From assembly GCA_020849855.1 (NCBI GenBank), contig JADZFO010000064.1, positions 1-22,428 of the forward strand: a stretch of DNA of 22,428 bases. Reading direction: 5' to 3'. Source of the DNA: a bacterium. GTDB taxonomy: Bacteria; 4484-113; JAFGCY01. A model generated the notes under the pieces. The model saw only the letters and a list, made by a program, of their open reading frames with translations. It was not told where the DNA came from and searched no databases. Below, one piece after another: positions 6,990-15,111 of this stretch; position 1 is the first letter of the stretch, and each line of letters begins with the position of its first letter. The translations under genes and the position numbers were made by a program.

Positions 6990-8471
6990 GTGGCCATCAG
7001 TTTCGGCAGTGACGGCTTTCGGGGCGTCATTGGCCAGGGCTTCACCAAGGAGAATCTGGCGCGCATAGCGCTTGCTATCGTGCGCCATCTTCGCAACGGC
7101 CTCGACCTGCAGAGCGCCAGCATCATTCCTTTTGGCTACGACACGCGTTTTCTGGCGCCTGAGGCTGCCGCCTTTATGGCCGGCATCTTCAGGCGCTTTG
7201 GCATCAACGCCCGGCTCAGCGATATCCCCTGCCCCAGCCCCTATCTGGCCTTCGCCTGCCATGCCCACAGCGCGCCGCTGGGGGTGCAGGTCAGCGCCTC
7301 GCACAACCCGCCGCTTTATGGCGGCGTGAAGCTGAAGGGCGGCTTCGGCGGCAGCCTGATGCCGGACGCGGTGGCCCGCATCGAGAGCTTCGCGATGGAG
7401 CAGGATGAGGCCGAGCTGGCCCAGATCCTGCGCGAGCATGACCTCTACGGCGACTATGCCCACCTGCCGCGTTTCAACTTCGGCGATATCTACCGCGGCG
7501 AGATCCTGATGGCCGCGGACTGGGATACAGACTTCCGCCCCCGCGTGTATGTGGACTACATGCACGGCGCCTCCAGCGGCATCTACGGCCCGGTGCTGCG
7601 CGAGCTGCTGGACCTGCGCTCAGAGCTGCGCATCGGCCCCGACCCCTTCTTTGGCGGCCACAAGCCTGAACCCATGCCGGAGAACCTGCGCGAGCTGCGC
7701 GGGCATGTCAGCATGGCGCGCGACGGCTCAATCGGCCTGGCCTTTGACGGCGACGGCGACCGTCTGGGGGTGGTGGATGAGAACGGCGAATGCCTCGCCA
7801 CACACGAGATCTACGCCATCCTGCTGGAGCATGTTGTCGAGTCCGGCCTGGCCAGCCCCTGCCGCGCCGGCGGCATGGACGACATGGACATGCCGGGCAT
7901 CGTGGTGGCCTCGGTCAGCTTCTCCGGCCTCGTCGGCCGCGTGGCTGCTGCCCACGACCTGATCCTGCACGAGGTGCCGGTGGGCTTCAAGCACGTCACC
8001 CAGGCCATGCTGCACATGGGCGCGCTGATGGGCGGCGAGGAAAGCGGCGGCACGGGCTTTGGCCACTACCTGCCGGAGCGTGACGCGCTGCTGATGGCGC
8101 TCTTGCTGCTCTCGGCCATGCGCCGGCGCGGCCAGCGCCTCTGCGACATGGTGTCCGATCTGTATGCCCGTTACGGACGGCCCTGGTTCCTGCACTACGA
8201 CATCGCCCTGCCGCCCGGCGTCACCGGCCCGGAGTTCAAGCCCCGGGTACGCGAGCTGGCGGACCTGCAGGAGCTGGCCGGCGAGACGGTGATCGGCTTT
8301 AACCACCGCGACGGCATGAAACTGCGCACGGCGGGCGGCTGGGTGCTGGTGCGCACCAGCGGCACCGAGCCCCTGCTGCGGATCTACAGCGAAGGCGACA
8401 CGCCGGAACTGGCCCTGAAGCAGGCGCATGCCGTGGCCGACTTCGTCGGCCTGCAACTGCCCGCGCATTAG
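6990..8471 (+). CDS. Phosphohexomutase (phosphomannomutase/phosphoglucomutase family)
   Basis: A 493-residue alpha-D-phosphohexomutase that moves phosphate between C1 and C6 of a hexose phosphate via a phosphoserine enzyme. All four active-site loops are visible: SASHNPP with the catalytic Ser104, the Mg-binding DGDGDR (253-258), the sugar-binding GEESGG (349-354) and the phosphate-binding RTSGTEP (455-461). The N-terminus FGSDGFRGVIG is typical. I start at GTG 6990 because AGGGAGGA lies about 9 nt upstream; the frame is open from GTG 6960, which has no ribosome site. It probably feeds sugar nucleotides for LPS or capsule, or glycogen. The family does not allow a secure choice between Man, Glc and GlcN phosphates, so no gene symbol is given. 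Possibly co-transcribed with thioredoxin. Confidence 0.92.
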   Translation: MAISFGSDGFRGVIGQGFTKENLARIALAIVRHLRNGLDLQSASIIPFGYDTRFLAPEAAAFMAGIFRRFGINARLSDIPCPSPYLAFACHAHSAPLGVQVSASHNPPLYGGVKLKGGFGGSLMPDAVARIESFAMEQDEAELAQILREHDLYGDYAHLPRFNFGDIYRGEILMAADWDTDFRPRVYVDYMHGASSGIYGPVLRELLDLRSELRIGPDPFFGGHKPEPMPENLRELRGHVSMARDGSIGLAFDGDGDRLGVVDENGECLATHEIYAILLEHVVESGLASPCRAGGMDDMDMPGIVVASVSFSGLVGRVAAAHDLILHEVPVGFKHVTQAMLHMGALMGGEESGGTGFGHYLPERDALLMALLLLSAMRRRGQRLCDMVSDLYARYGRPWFLHYDIALPPGVTGPEFKPRVRELADLQELAGETVIGFNHRDGMKLRTAGGWVLVRTSGTEPLLRIYSEGDTPELALKQAHAVADFVGLQLPAH

Positions 8472-8484
8472 GGGCAGCAATTGT

Positions 8485-8570
8485 GGAGCACCGCCTTAGC
8501 CGGCATTCTTGATGGAGCGCCGGCTTTAGCCGGCATCTTGCTGGTGAGCGCCGGCTTTAGCCGGCATCTT
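8485..8570 (+). repeat. Three direct REP elements
   Basis: Three tandem copies on the plus strand: 8485-8510 (degenerate), 8514-8539 and 8544-8570. The last two contain the exact core GCCGGCTTTAGCCGGC (8519-8534, 8550-8565), led by GGAGC or GTGAGC and followed by ATCTT. They begin just after the phosphohexomutase stop. The wider stretch 8472-8807 carries no gene; it holds these repeats, a terminator, an inverted REP and a heptamer repeat. Confidence 0.9.
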
Positions 8571-8650
8571 TTTCCCTTCCCCGCCACATCTCGTTGTAAC
8601 CCCGCCGCGGTCCGGGCAGGCTGGGCCCACCAGGCAGGTGCAGCAAAACA

Positions 8651-8678
8651 AAAAGGGCCGCAGCGCTGCGGCCCTTTT
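8651..8678. terminator. Bidirectional intrinsic terminator
   Basis: A perfect 28-bp palindrome with arm AAAAGGGCCGCAGC, A-rich before and T-rich after on both strands. It sits between the convergent phosphohexomutase and Q-rich genes and would serve both. Confidence 0.88.
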
Positions 8679-8704
8679 GGAATGCCGGCTAAAGCCGGCG
8701 CTCC
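8679..8704 (-). repeat. Inverted REP element
   Basis: Minus-strand copy of the same REP, core at 8684-8699, ending in GCTCC. It abuts the terminator directly. With the direct copies at 8485-8570 it forms an inverted REP arrangement enclosing the terminator. Confidence 0.9.
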
Positions 8705-8742
8705 ATTTCAATGCACCTAGTTTCCGTCTGCCCTTACATGAA

Positions 8743-8799
8743 TTTCGCCTTTCGCCTTTCGCCTTTCGCCTTTCGCCTTTCGCCCTTCGGCCTTTCGCC
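8743..8799. repeat. Heptamer tandem repeat TTTCGCC / GGCGAAA
   Basis: Six perfect TTTCGCC units (8743-8784), one 8-nt variant (8785-8792) and one further perfect unit (8793-8799). On the minus strand the array starts 8 nt after the stop codon of the gene ending at 8808. It contains no stop codons in any frame on that strand. Confidence 0.95.
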
Positions 8800-8807
8800 T
8801 TCAGGAG

Positions 8808-9275
8808 CTACTTCTCGGCTTCGCTGTCGTCCTTCAGCTCGTCAAAGTACTGCTTGACCAGTTCCTGGTACTCCAGGGGCACCTGCTCCTGCTGCATCGC
8901 CTTCTCCTCGCCTTCAGCGTAGGCGCCGACGATGCCCTGGTAGTCGCGCAGGGCCTTCTGGTCTTCCGGCACCCAGCGGATCTCCTCCACCTTCTGCGGC
9001 GGTGCCGAGAAGTCGATCTGGCCGTGCACCCGCTCGTCGCGGTTGCCATGCGCCAGGCTCTCCGGCGCGTAGAGGCCTTCAAAGTCCGTGGCCGCCGTGT
9101 CGCGGGTCTCGCCCGTCGTGCGGTCCTTCACCTGGTTGTTCGCATCGGCCGGCGTGGGCTGCGCGCCATAGGGGGTTGAACCCCAGCCCTGGCCGCTGCC
9201 GGCCTTGCCTTCGGTCTGGGTCAGATACTGGCCGAAGGCCAGTCCCTGCTTGATGCCTGCCACCTGCTGGGCCAA
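8808..9275 (-). CDS. C-terminal ORF split from the Q-rich protein by one UGA
   Basis: A 155-residue open frame in the same reading frame as the 494-residue Q-rich ORF upstream, separated from it by a single TGA (9297-9299) and seven sense codons. It has no ATG near its beginning: the first possible starts are TTG 9275 and GTG 9263, with only a weak ribosome site. The sequence is hydrophilic. It starts AQQVAGIKQGLAFGQYLTQTEGKAGSGQG, contains IRWVPEDQKALRDYQG near the middle and ends in an acidic helix, EYQELVKQYFDELKDDSEAEK. The codons around the stop read QGGT-stop-RGGQGGQLAQQ, a continuous Gly/Gln linker. It is most simply the C-terminus of one 650-residue protein that has been interrupted, but separate translation or readthrough cannot be excluded. 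Confidence 0.65.
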   Translation of the reverse strand: MAQQVAGIKQGLAFGQYLTQTEGKAGSGQGWGSTPYGAQPTPADANNQVKDRTTGETRDTAATDFEGLYAPESLAHGNRDERVHGQIDFSAPPQKVEEIRWVPEDQKALRDYQGIVGAYAEGEEKAMQQEQVPLEYQELVKQYFDELKDDSEAEK

Positions 9276-9296
9276 CTGGCCACCCTGACCACCCCT

Positions 9297-10781
9297 TCAA
9301 GTGCCGCCCTGGCACTGGTTCTGCTGGTTCATGGACTGGGCCATATTCTGGCGGTTCTGCATCACCTGCTGGTTCTGCTGCTGCATCTGGCCCTGCTGGC
9401 CCTCTTGTCCTTGCTGCCCCTGCTGGCCCTGCTGCTGCTGGGACTGCTGGAAGTAGTCCTGGACCTTCTGGGCCGCCTGGCTCATCTGCTGCTGCTGCTG
9501 CTGGCTGAGGTTCTGGTTCTGCTGGATCTGCTGCTGAGCCTGGGAGAGCTGCTGCTGCATCTGCTGCAGGGTCTGCGGGTCCATTGAGCCCTGCTGCGCC
9601 ATCTGTTCCTTCATCTGGTTCATCAGGTTCTGCAGGTTCTGGCTCTGCTCCTTCAGCTCCTTCTGGCCGCTCTGGGACATCTGCTGGTTCAGGTTGTTCA
9701 GGTCCTTCTCGAAGTTCTGCATCAGTTCCTGCAGAGCCTGCTTCATCTGCTGCTCGTTCTGGATCTGCTGCTGCAGGTTCTTGAGAATGTCCTTAAGCTT
9801 CTCGTTGCCCTGCTGCTGGCCGGCCTCGCTCTGCAGGGCCTTATCCAGGGCCTGCAGCATTTCCTTGAGCATCTGCTCCTGGTCGGGGCTCAGCTGGCCC
9901 TGCTCCAGGTTGTTCATCAACTGGCCAAGCTGGTTGACGAACTCCTCAAGGTTCCCTTCGCTGAGCTTCTGGCCCAGCTCCTGGGTGGTCTTCATCTCCT
10001 TAAGCTGCTTGCCCAGCTCCTTGCTCAGCGCCTGCTCAGCCTGCGGCACCAGGGACTGCTGCTGCTCGCGCAGCTTGTCCTCCAGCTTCTGCAGCTCCTT
10101 AAGCGCTTCCTTCTTCTTCACCTGCTGCTGGTCCAGCTTCTCGCCAACGCGCTTGATCTCCTTGGCCTGCTGCTCCAGCACGGGGTCCTGCTTCTTCTTG
10201 GCCTCTTCCAGCGCCTGCTTGGCCAGCTGCTTGAGCTTCTGGCCCTCGGTCTGGATCAGCTTCGCCTCAGCGCGGTCGCTGTGCTTGACGAACCAGTTGA
10301 GCTGCGGCACGAAGCTCAGGCCGGCGGCGATCAGCAGCGCGGGCAGCGCCAGGAGCCAGGCCCGCGGCATGCGCCAGGGGTAAACGCGCCTGAGCTGCGC
10401 TTTCTCCACTGTCTTTGCCGCGTCCTTCAGCAGGGCCTTGACGAAGGGGTCCTTCGCCGGTACGCCCTCGCCCAGCGCGATGGCCGAGCTGACCCGCTCG
10501 CGCAGGCCGAGGCTCACATCAATGTCGTTGGCCACCGCCAGGGGGGTGATCTTCAGCAGCGCGCCGCGGACTGTGAAGCCAATGGCCACTGCGCCAAGCA
10601 GTATCCCGCCCAGGAGGTACTCACTGATGGGCAGGATAAAGAGGCGGCTGAGAAGGATGCACAGGGCCGCGGGGATCGCTCCCCAGAAGAGGCCGCGTAC
10701 AAAGTGGTCCAGCACGACCTGGCCGCGCTTAGTACTTCTCAGGCGTTTCACGCCAAGTTCGATTTTTTCTCTGTCGCTCAT
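9297..10781 (-). CDS. Q-rich coiled-coil membrane protein, DUF4175-like
   Basis: A 494-residue protein. The N-terminal part has two or three membrane helices (about 28-46, 52-72 and 141-160). Between them is the soluble stretch ANDIDVSLGLRERVSSAIALGE, which resembles the N-terminal region of DUF4175-type proteins of Planctomycetes, Verrucomicrobia and Bacteroidetes. From about residue 172 it becomes a long Lys/Glu/Gln coiled coil, then an increasingly Gln/Met/Asn-rich tract, and ends in QQGQQG-like repeats before the TGA at 9297. GGAGGG lies 5 nt before the ATG. It probably acts as a membrane-anchored scaffold in the cell envelope; no catalytic motif is visible. Family assignment is tentative. 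The in-frame continuation to 8808 suggests a full length near 657 residues. Confidence 0.8.
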   Translation of the reverse strand: MSDREKIELGVKRLRSTKRGQVVLDHFVRGLFWGAIPAALCILLSRLFILPISEYLLGGILLGAVAIGFTVRGALLKITPLAVANDIDVSLGLRERVSSAIALGEGVPAKDPFVKALLKDAAKTVEKAQLRRVYPWRMPRAWLLALPALLIAAGLSFVPQLNWFVKHSDRAEAKLIQTEGQKLKQLAKQALEEAKKKQDPVLEQQAKEIKRVGEKLDQQQVKKKEALKELQKLEDKLREQQQSLVPQAEQALSKELGKQLKEMKTTQELGQKLSEGNLEEFVNQLGQLMNNLEQGQLSPDQEQMLKEMLQALDKALQSEAGQQQGNEKLKDILKNLQQQIQNEQQMKQALQELMQNFEKDLNNLNQQMSQSGQKELKEQSQNLQNLMNQMKEQMAQQGSMDPQTLQQMQQQLSQAQQQIQQNQNLSQQQQQQMSQAAQKVQDYFQQSQQQQGQQGQQGQEGQQGQMQQQNQQVMQNRQNMAQSMNQQNQCQGGT

Positions 10782-10902
10782 CCAGCCCTCCAGGACTGCA
10801 TATAAAGACTAACACAGATACCTGAATGTTCTGCGCTTTCCCTCCCACTCGGCCAACAAAGCGGATCCGGGCCGCTCCACGGCAGGCTGCTCCCGCCGCG
10901 CC

Positions 10903-10931
10903 TTGGCGCGGAGGCTAAATTGCCATATAAT
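10903..10931 (+). promoter_or_regulatory. Sigma-70-type promoter of the PKD/PPC lipoprotein
   Basis: TTGGCG (10903-10908), 17-bp spacer, TATAAT (10926-10931). The perfect -10 lies 27 nt before the chosen ATG at 10959. The box falls inside the upstream extension of the open frame, which argues against the TTG start at 10920. Confidence 0.75.
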
Positions 10932-10958
10932 TGGACAATTCAGAGCTACGAGGTCAGC

Positions 10959-13565
10959 ATGCCATTCGTTTCAAACCGCGCGGCAAACACCATAATCAGG
11001 ATTGCGGCAGTCGTCCTGCTGCTGTCTGTGCTGGGCTGCGGCGCTGGCTCAGGCAAGAACATAAGCGTTTCCGTCAGCCCGCCCCCGGCCATTTCTGCCG
11101 ACAGTGAACCGGGCAGCCTGCCCTCCGTCGCTGAGCTGCAGGCGCTTTACCCCAGGCGGGCAATCTCCGACATCGACTATGACCACTACAATTTCGGTGG
11201 GGGCTTCAACAGCATCTACGGCAGCAACAAGGTTGCCAGCATTGGCATTCTTGGCCTCAGCGCGGAGTTCAATCCGGCATTCAGCCCCGGCGGCAAGCTG
11301 GCGGACGGCGCCTGGTGCATCTACACTTTCCGTCCCTACGGACTCGGCCCCGGGACTCGGCTCCAGTTCAACTGGTCCACGCCGCCCGCTGCCGGCCAGA
11401 CCTGGGTTGGCCTGAGCAATTTTAGCCGCATGTCATGGGACTGGCTGGCGCTTGACTCACAGAACGGTGTGGACATCGACCCCGGTCTCTTCAGCTCGAC
11501 GGAAGGCAGCCAGCTGTTTGCCGCCCTTTTTGTAATGGGCAACCAGCAGGCGGTGTTAAGCGACATCCGCCTTGGCGATCCCGGGCTGACTGCTGTGCTG
11601 CAAGTAGACCAGCAGGGCGCTGGCGCTGGCTTCATTCACCAGTTTGACGCTTCCGCCTCCTTTTCCACTACATCCGCGGCCTTGACTGGTTTCGAATGGG
11701 ACTGGGAGGGCGACGGCACCGTGGACGAGTCAACCGCCGTGCCCGGCAACACGCATCAGTACGCCGCCGATGGCCTGCACTTCGCCCGTGTGCGCGTCAC
11801 CAATGCCGATGGCGCCGTGGACTGGGCGACTCTCCCTATATTCACCTGGAGCGAGACTGAAGAAAACGACAACAAGGCAACTGCGGACCCGCTGCCAGCC
11901 TTCCCCTTCCACAACTGGACAGGCAACTGCGGCAATGGGCTCTTTTTCGGCGGCGGCGCCTATGACGGTGATGCCGCTGATTACCTCGGCTTCAATTGCA
12001 GCCCTGGCGATGTCCTGAACTTCGAGCTGACTGTATACGGTTCGCGAAACTTGCATTTCCAGCTGTTTGACGCAGACGACCTGCTTCTTCTCCAGACAAG
12101 CAGCAACGCGGCCACTTTCCCCGTCGCTTTTCAGGTGCACCCCTCTAACGCGCTCCCGCTCTACGCCAAACTGGTTTCAAATCCGACCCATGGCGGAGCA
12201 GTCAACTACGTGCTGCGCGGCTGCATCGGCCAGCGGCCACTCGCTAATCTGACATACTTCTTTGACCATGCCTGGTTCCCAATGACCGTCACCTTCGATC
12301 CAGCCGCAAGCTCAGACCCCGACGGCAGCATCTCGCTATATGAGATGGACTTCGACAATGATGGGATTTACGACGCCAGCAACTCGGATGGCGCTGCGTT
12401 CCCGCACACCTACACCGCGGGGTACCAGGCCTTCAACCCGGCGACGCTGCGGGTGACAGATGACCAGGGGAACACCGGCATGTTCAGCGTCGGTATCACT
12501 AACGACCCCAGCAACATCGAGTTTGAGTCCAACGATAGCGCCGCGGAAGCCAGCAGTCTGGGCGTCCTGCCGGCGCAGGTCAGCGGGTCGGTGGGCGTCA
12601 ACAGCAATGACGGCGACAATCAGGACTGGTGGATTATCGGCTCTGCACCCAACGGTGTGGTCAGCTGCCAGCTCAGCTTCGACCGTGATCTCACTTTCGG
12701 TTTCTTTGGCAACTTCAGCACGCTCAACAACCGGCTGTCCATGCTGCTGTACGACAACGACGGCGACCTCCTGGCCGCCGCCAGCAGCGATTTCCTTGAT
12801 GGCGAATTCGGACTGGATTATGCTTTGCTGCCAGGGGACAACGAGCCCTTGTTTGTCTCGGTCGAGTCCGACTTTGGTGGATCTCCCTACACCCTGCATG
12901 TTGGTGGCTCGGAGGCGCCATCAGCTGTCCTGCCCGCTTACAACTACTCGACGCCGCCTGGCGTCGAAGTCACGTTTGACGCTTCAGGCAGCTTGGACGA
13001 CCAGGCCGTCAACGGTTATGAGTGGGATTTCGACGGCGACGGCGTGGCGGACTCCAACCAGGGCCCCGTCGCTACCTGGAGCTTTGGTTCCTTGGGAATC
13101 TACTTCTGCTCGCTCAAGGTCAGCGACGCTGATGGGAACACGGACAAGAGGCAATTTATGGTCAGAGCGGCCACCGACAACAGTGTCTATGGCGAGATCG
13201 AGTCTAACGACGTCTTGATGTCGGCCCAACCTGTCGCGCTGCCTCTCTACCGTCTTGCGGGCAACCTTGGCCCCGACGGCAACTACGATGGTGATAATCG
13301 GGACTACTTTGACTTGGGAAACCTTGAGCCCGGCACGCACCTGGCCGTCAAGCTGGAATTCGCCCATCTGGCCGCTGACCTGGACGTCTACCTCCGCGAT
13401 GCAGACCAGAACGTCCTGGCTGATTCCCGTTCGTCAATCAGCCGGATTGAGCAGTTTGAGTACACCGTGGGCCAGTTCATCAACATGCCGCTCTACATTG
13501 AAGTCGAGAACTTCGCCGGGCTTGGCGACGCCGATTACCTGCTCAGTGTGGCCGAGGTGCAGTAG
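10959..13565 (+). CDS. Large lipoprotein with three PKD-PPC modules
   Basis: An 868-residue surface protein. Residues 1-26 are a lipoprotein signal with lipobox SVLGC (Cys27). A unique N-terminal domain (about 45-210) follows. Then come three repeats of a PKD domain plus a PPC (bacterial pre-peptidase C-terminal) domain: PKD about 212-297, 430-515 and 655-738; PPC about 300-422, 520-650 and 745-868. Each PKD carries the WDWEGDG, MDFDNDG or WDFDGDG signature, and each PPC opens with an acidic E-x-N-D motif (ETEENDN, EFESNDS, EIESNDV). Acidic DGDGD loops suggest calcium binding. GAGGT lies 5 nt before ATG 10959, behind a good promoter. Such modules usually mediate binding to polymers or assembly of secreted proteins. 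No protease domain is present here, so it is likely an adhesive or structural lipoprotein. Confidence 0.88.
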   Translation: MPFVSNRAANTIIRIAAVVLLLSVLGCGAGSGKNISVSVSPPPAISADSEPGSLPSVAELQALYPRRAISDIDYDHYNFGGGFNSIYGSNKVASIGILGLSAEFNPAFSPGGKLADGAWCIYTFRPYGLGPGTRLQFNWSTPPAAGQTWVGLSNFSRMSWDWLALDSQNGVDIDPGLFSSTEGSQLFAALFVMGNQQAVLSDIRLGDPGLTAVLQVDQQGAGAGFIHQFDASASFSTTSAALTGFEWDWEGDGTVDESTAVPGNTHQYAADGLHFARVRVTNADGAVDWATLPIFTWSETEENDNKATADPLPAFPFHNWTGNCGNGLFFGGGAYDGDAADYLGFNCSPGDVLNFELTVYGSRNLHFQLFDADDLLLLQTSSNAATFPVAFQVHPSNALPLYAKLVSNPTHGGAVNYVLRGCIGQRPLANLTYFFDHAWFPMTVTFDPAASSDPDGSISLYEMDFDNDGIYDASNSDGAAFPHTYTAGYQAFNPATLRVTDDQGNTGMFSVGITNDPSNIEFESNDSAAEASSLGVLPAQVSGSVGVNSNDGDNQDWWIIGSAPNGVVSCQLSFDRDLTFGFFGNFSTLNNRLSMLLYDNDGDLLAAASSDFLDGEFGLDYALLPGDNEPLFVSVESDFGGSPYTLHVGGSEAPSAVLPAYNYSTPPGVEVTFDASGSLDDQAVNGYEWDFDGDGVADSNQGPVATWSFGSLGIYFCSLKVSDADGNTDKRQFMVRAATDNSVYGEIESNDVLMSAQPVALPLYRLAGNLGPDGNYDGDNRDYFDLGNLEPGTHLAVKLEFAHLAADLDVYLRDADQNVLADSRSSISRIEQFEYTVGQFINMPLYIEVENFAGLGDADYLLSVAEVQ

Positions 13566-13577
13566 ACCAGGTCGCAA

Positions 13578-14906
13578 CTATCCCGGCAGCAGCTCCTGCA
13601 GCAGCTTCGCGCCGGTGCGCAGCGGCTCCGGCTTGCAGATCGACAGGCGCAGCTCGTCAAAGGCGCTCAGCATCGCCTCGCGCTCGCTGTCCTCGAACAG
13701 CAGGCTGCCCAGGGTCTCGGCAATGCGCAGAGGGTTGCAGTCCTCCTGGATCAGCTCGGGCACAATCGCCCGCCCGGCCAGCAGGTTCGGGAAGCTGTAG
13801 AAGGGCATGCTGAACTTCTGCACATGCCGCAGGATCCAGGCCAGGTAGGCCGGCACGCGGTAACACATCGCCGCCGGCACACCCATCAGCGCGCACTCAT
13901 GCAGGCCCGTCCCGCTCTTGACCAGCATCACGCTGGCGCGGGACATCAGGTCATAGGTGTGCTCGGGGTCGATCAGGGTCAGGCGCTCCAGGCCGGCCTG
14001 GCGCGCGGCCCGCAGCACCCCGCTCTTCAGCTCCGGATGGGCCACGGGCGTGACCACATGCAGAGGCGGCAGGGGCGCGGAGCTCTCGGGTATGCCGCCT
14101 TCGCTGCGGTCCTCATCCCAGCCGTCCTGGATCAGCTTCAGCGCGCGGAACATCGAGGGCGCGATCCACTCCACCTCGCGCACGCGGCTGCCCGGCAGCG
14201 CGCCGACGATCACCGGCCGCTGTTCCAGCGCGCCGCGGCCGGAGATGCCGCCGGGCGCAAGCTCAATGCCCGTCAGTGCGGAAAACTCGCTGTCGCTCAG
14301 CTTCGGCCGCGCCAGCTCGCAAAGCGGATGCCCGATATAGGCATAGGGGATCTTCAGCTCTTCATAGGTCGAAAGGCTGACCGGATAGATCAGGATGCTC
14401 AGGTCGCAGTGCTTCTTCTGGTCCAGAAAGCGGCTGTTCTTCAGGCTGCGCTCCAGCTCATTCGGATCGTACAGCGACTCCCAGCGCACCGGCGCGACGT
14501 AGTAAACGATCCTGCCGCTGTAGCCGCCCAGGCGCAGCATCTTGGCCAGGTTCAGGTTCAGCACGCGGTTGTCCACCAGCACCACCATCTCCGGCCGCGT
14601 GCGCAGGATGAAGCGCGCCGTGCGGGTGATGACGTTGTGGAAATGCTGGGCTTTGAGCAGGTTATGCACGATGCCCAGCTCGCTCCAGGTGGCGACATCA
14701 TGCAGCAGGGTCGCCCCGGCGGCCTTCAGGCGCGCAGAGCCGTTGGCGCCGACCCGCGCCAGCGGCAGCCCAAGTTCCGCGCGCAGGCGCTGCAGCGCCT
14801 CGATCAGGTGCGCGGCGTGCATCTCCCCGGACAGCTCCCCGGTGGAGACGAAGATACTGGGAGCGCCGGCTTTAGCCGGCACAGGGCGCGGGACGGTGTC
14901 CCGCAT
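13578..14906 (-). CDS. lpxB: Lipid-A-disaccharide synthase
   Basis: A family GT19 glycosyltransferase that joins UDP-diacylglucosamine to lipid X, giving the disaccharide of lipid A at the inner membrane. Evidence is the N-terminal IFVSTGELSGEMHAAHLI, the central ALPGSRVREVE, the C-terminal KSGTGLHECALMGVPAAM and FYSFPNLLAGRAIVPELIQ. At about 442 residues it is somewhat longer than usual (about 380-400). The frame is open to GTG 14939/ATG 14936. I chose ATG 14906, which has GGAGG 2 nt upstream; this spacing is poor, so the start is uncertain. Whatever the start, the first 20-30 residues are encoded by REP elements (PAKAGAP is a translated REP). A TATAAT promoter lies upstream at 14975. It converges on the PKD/PPC gene with only 12 bp between stops. 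It shows the cell makes an LPS-type outer membrane. Confidence 0.9.
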   Translation of the reverse strand: MRDTVPRPVPAKAGAPSIFVSTGELSGEMHAAHLIEALQRLRAELGLPLARVGANGSARLKAAGATLLHDVATWSELGIVHNLLKAQHFHNVITRTARFILRTRPEMVVLVDNRVLNLNLAKMLRLGGYSGRIVYYVAPVRWESLYDPNELERSLKNSRFLDQKKHCDLSILIYPVSLSTYEELKIPYAYIGHPLCELARPKLSDSEFSALTGIELAPGGISGRGALEQRPVIVGALPGSRVREVEWIAPSMFRALKLIQDGWDEDRSEGGIPESSAPLPPLHVVTPVAHPELKSGVLRAARQAGLERLTLIDPEHTYDLMSRASVMLVKSGTGLHECALMGVPAAMCYRVPAYLAWILRHVQKFSMPFYSFPNLLAGRAIVPELIQEDCNPLRIAETLGSLLFEDSEREAMLSAFDELRLSICKPEPLRTGAKLLQELLPG

Positions 14907-14940
14907 CTCCTCCACAGTGTCGCCTCTAGCCGGCATCACT
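14859..14940 (+). repeat. REP cluster inside the 5' end of lpxB
   Basis: Three palindromes in a row: a standard REP with core 14865-14880; a different stem GCGGGAC-GGT-GTCCCGC (14888-14904) between the similar borders GGGC and ATCTCC; and a degenerate REP (14918-14938, GCCTCTAGCCGGCATC). All lie within or over the possible start codons of lpxB. Confidence 0.8.
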
Positions 14941-14974
14941 GGACCCGCAGGTGTATGGCTCTCGCAAGAGCAGG

Positions 14975-15004
14975 ATTATAGGGAGGGCGGGAACAAAGGC
15001 TCAA
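14975..15004 (-). promoter_or_regulatory. Promoter of lpxB
   Basis: On the minus strand TTGAGC (14999-15004), 18-bp spacer, TATAAT (14975-14980). Transcription would start near 14968, at a small hairpin GCTCT-CGCA-AGAGC (14958-14971). The -35 box lies next to a REP element (15012-15037). Confidence 0.6.
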
Positions 15005-15011
15005 GGAGATT

Positions 15012-15067
15012 GGAGCGCCGGCTTTAGCCGGCATCTGCTGGGGAGCGCCGGCTTCAGCCGGCCTCTT
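15012..15067 (+). repeat. Two direct REP elements
   Basis: Standard REPs with cores 15017-15032 (exact) and 15047-15062 (GCCGGCTTCAGCCGGC, one change), each led by GGAGC. They open the gene-free stretch 14940-15397, which is filled with palindromes and ends in a heptamer repeat; no ORF there looks like a gene. Confidence 0.9.
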
Positions 15068-15075
15068 CTCCTGAA

Positions 15076-15096
15076 GGGTCGAAGCATGCTTCGCCC
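15076..15096 (+). repeat. REP-like palindrome, variant stem
   Basis: GGG, a bulged T, CGAAGC, AT, GCTTCG, CCC. It is followed by GTCTT, resembling the ATCTT border of the other repeats. Confidence 0.6.
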
Positions 15097-15111
15097 GTCT
15101 TGTCTTCAATT

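Noticed and set aside
9297-9299. UGA recoded as an amino acid
   Set aside because: Other genes here, such as the subtilisin and VHL protease genes, end at TGA at the expected length, so the standard code applies.
13824-14981. Long plus-strand ORF over lpxB
   Set aside because: Shadow of lpxB with Arg/Gln/His-rich low-complexity protein; it also crosses the REP cluster and lpxB promoter.
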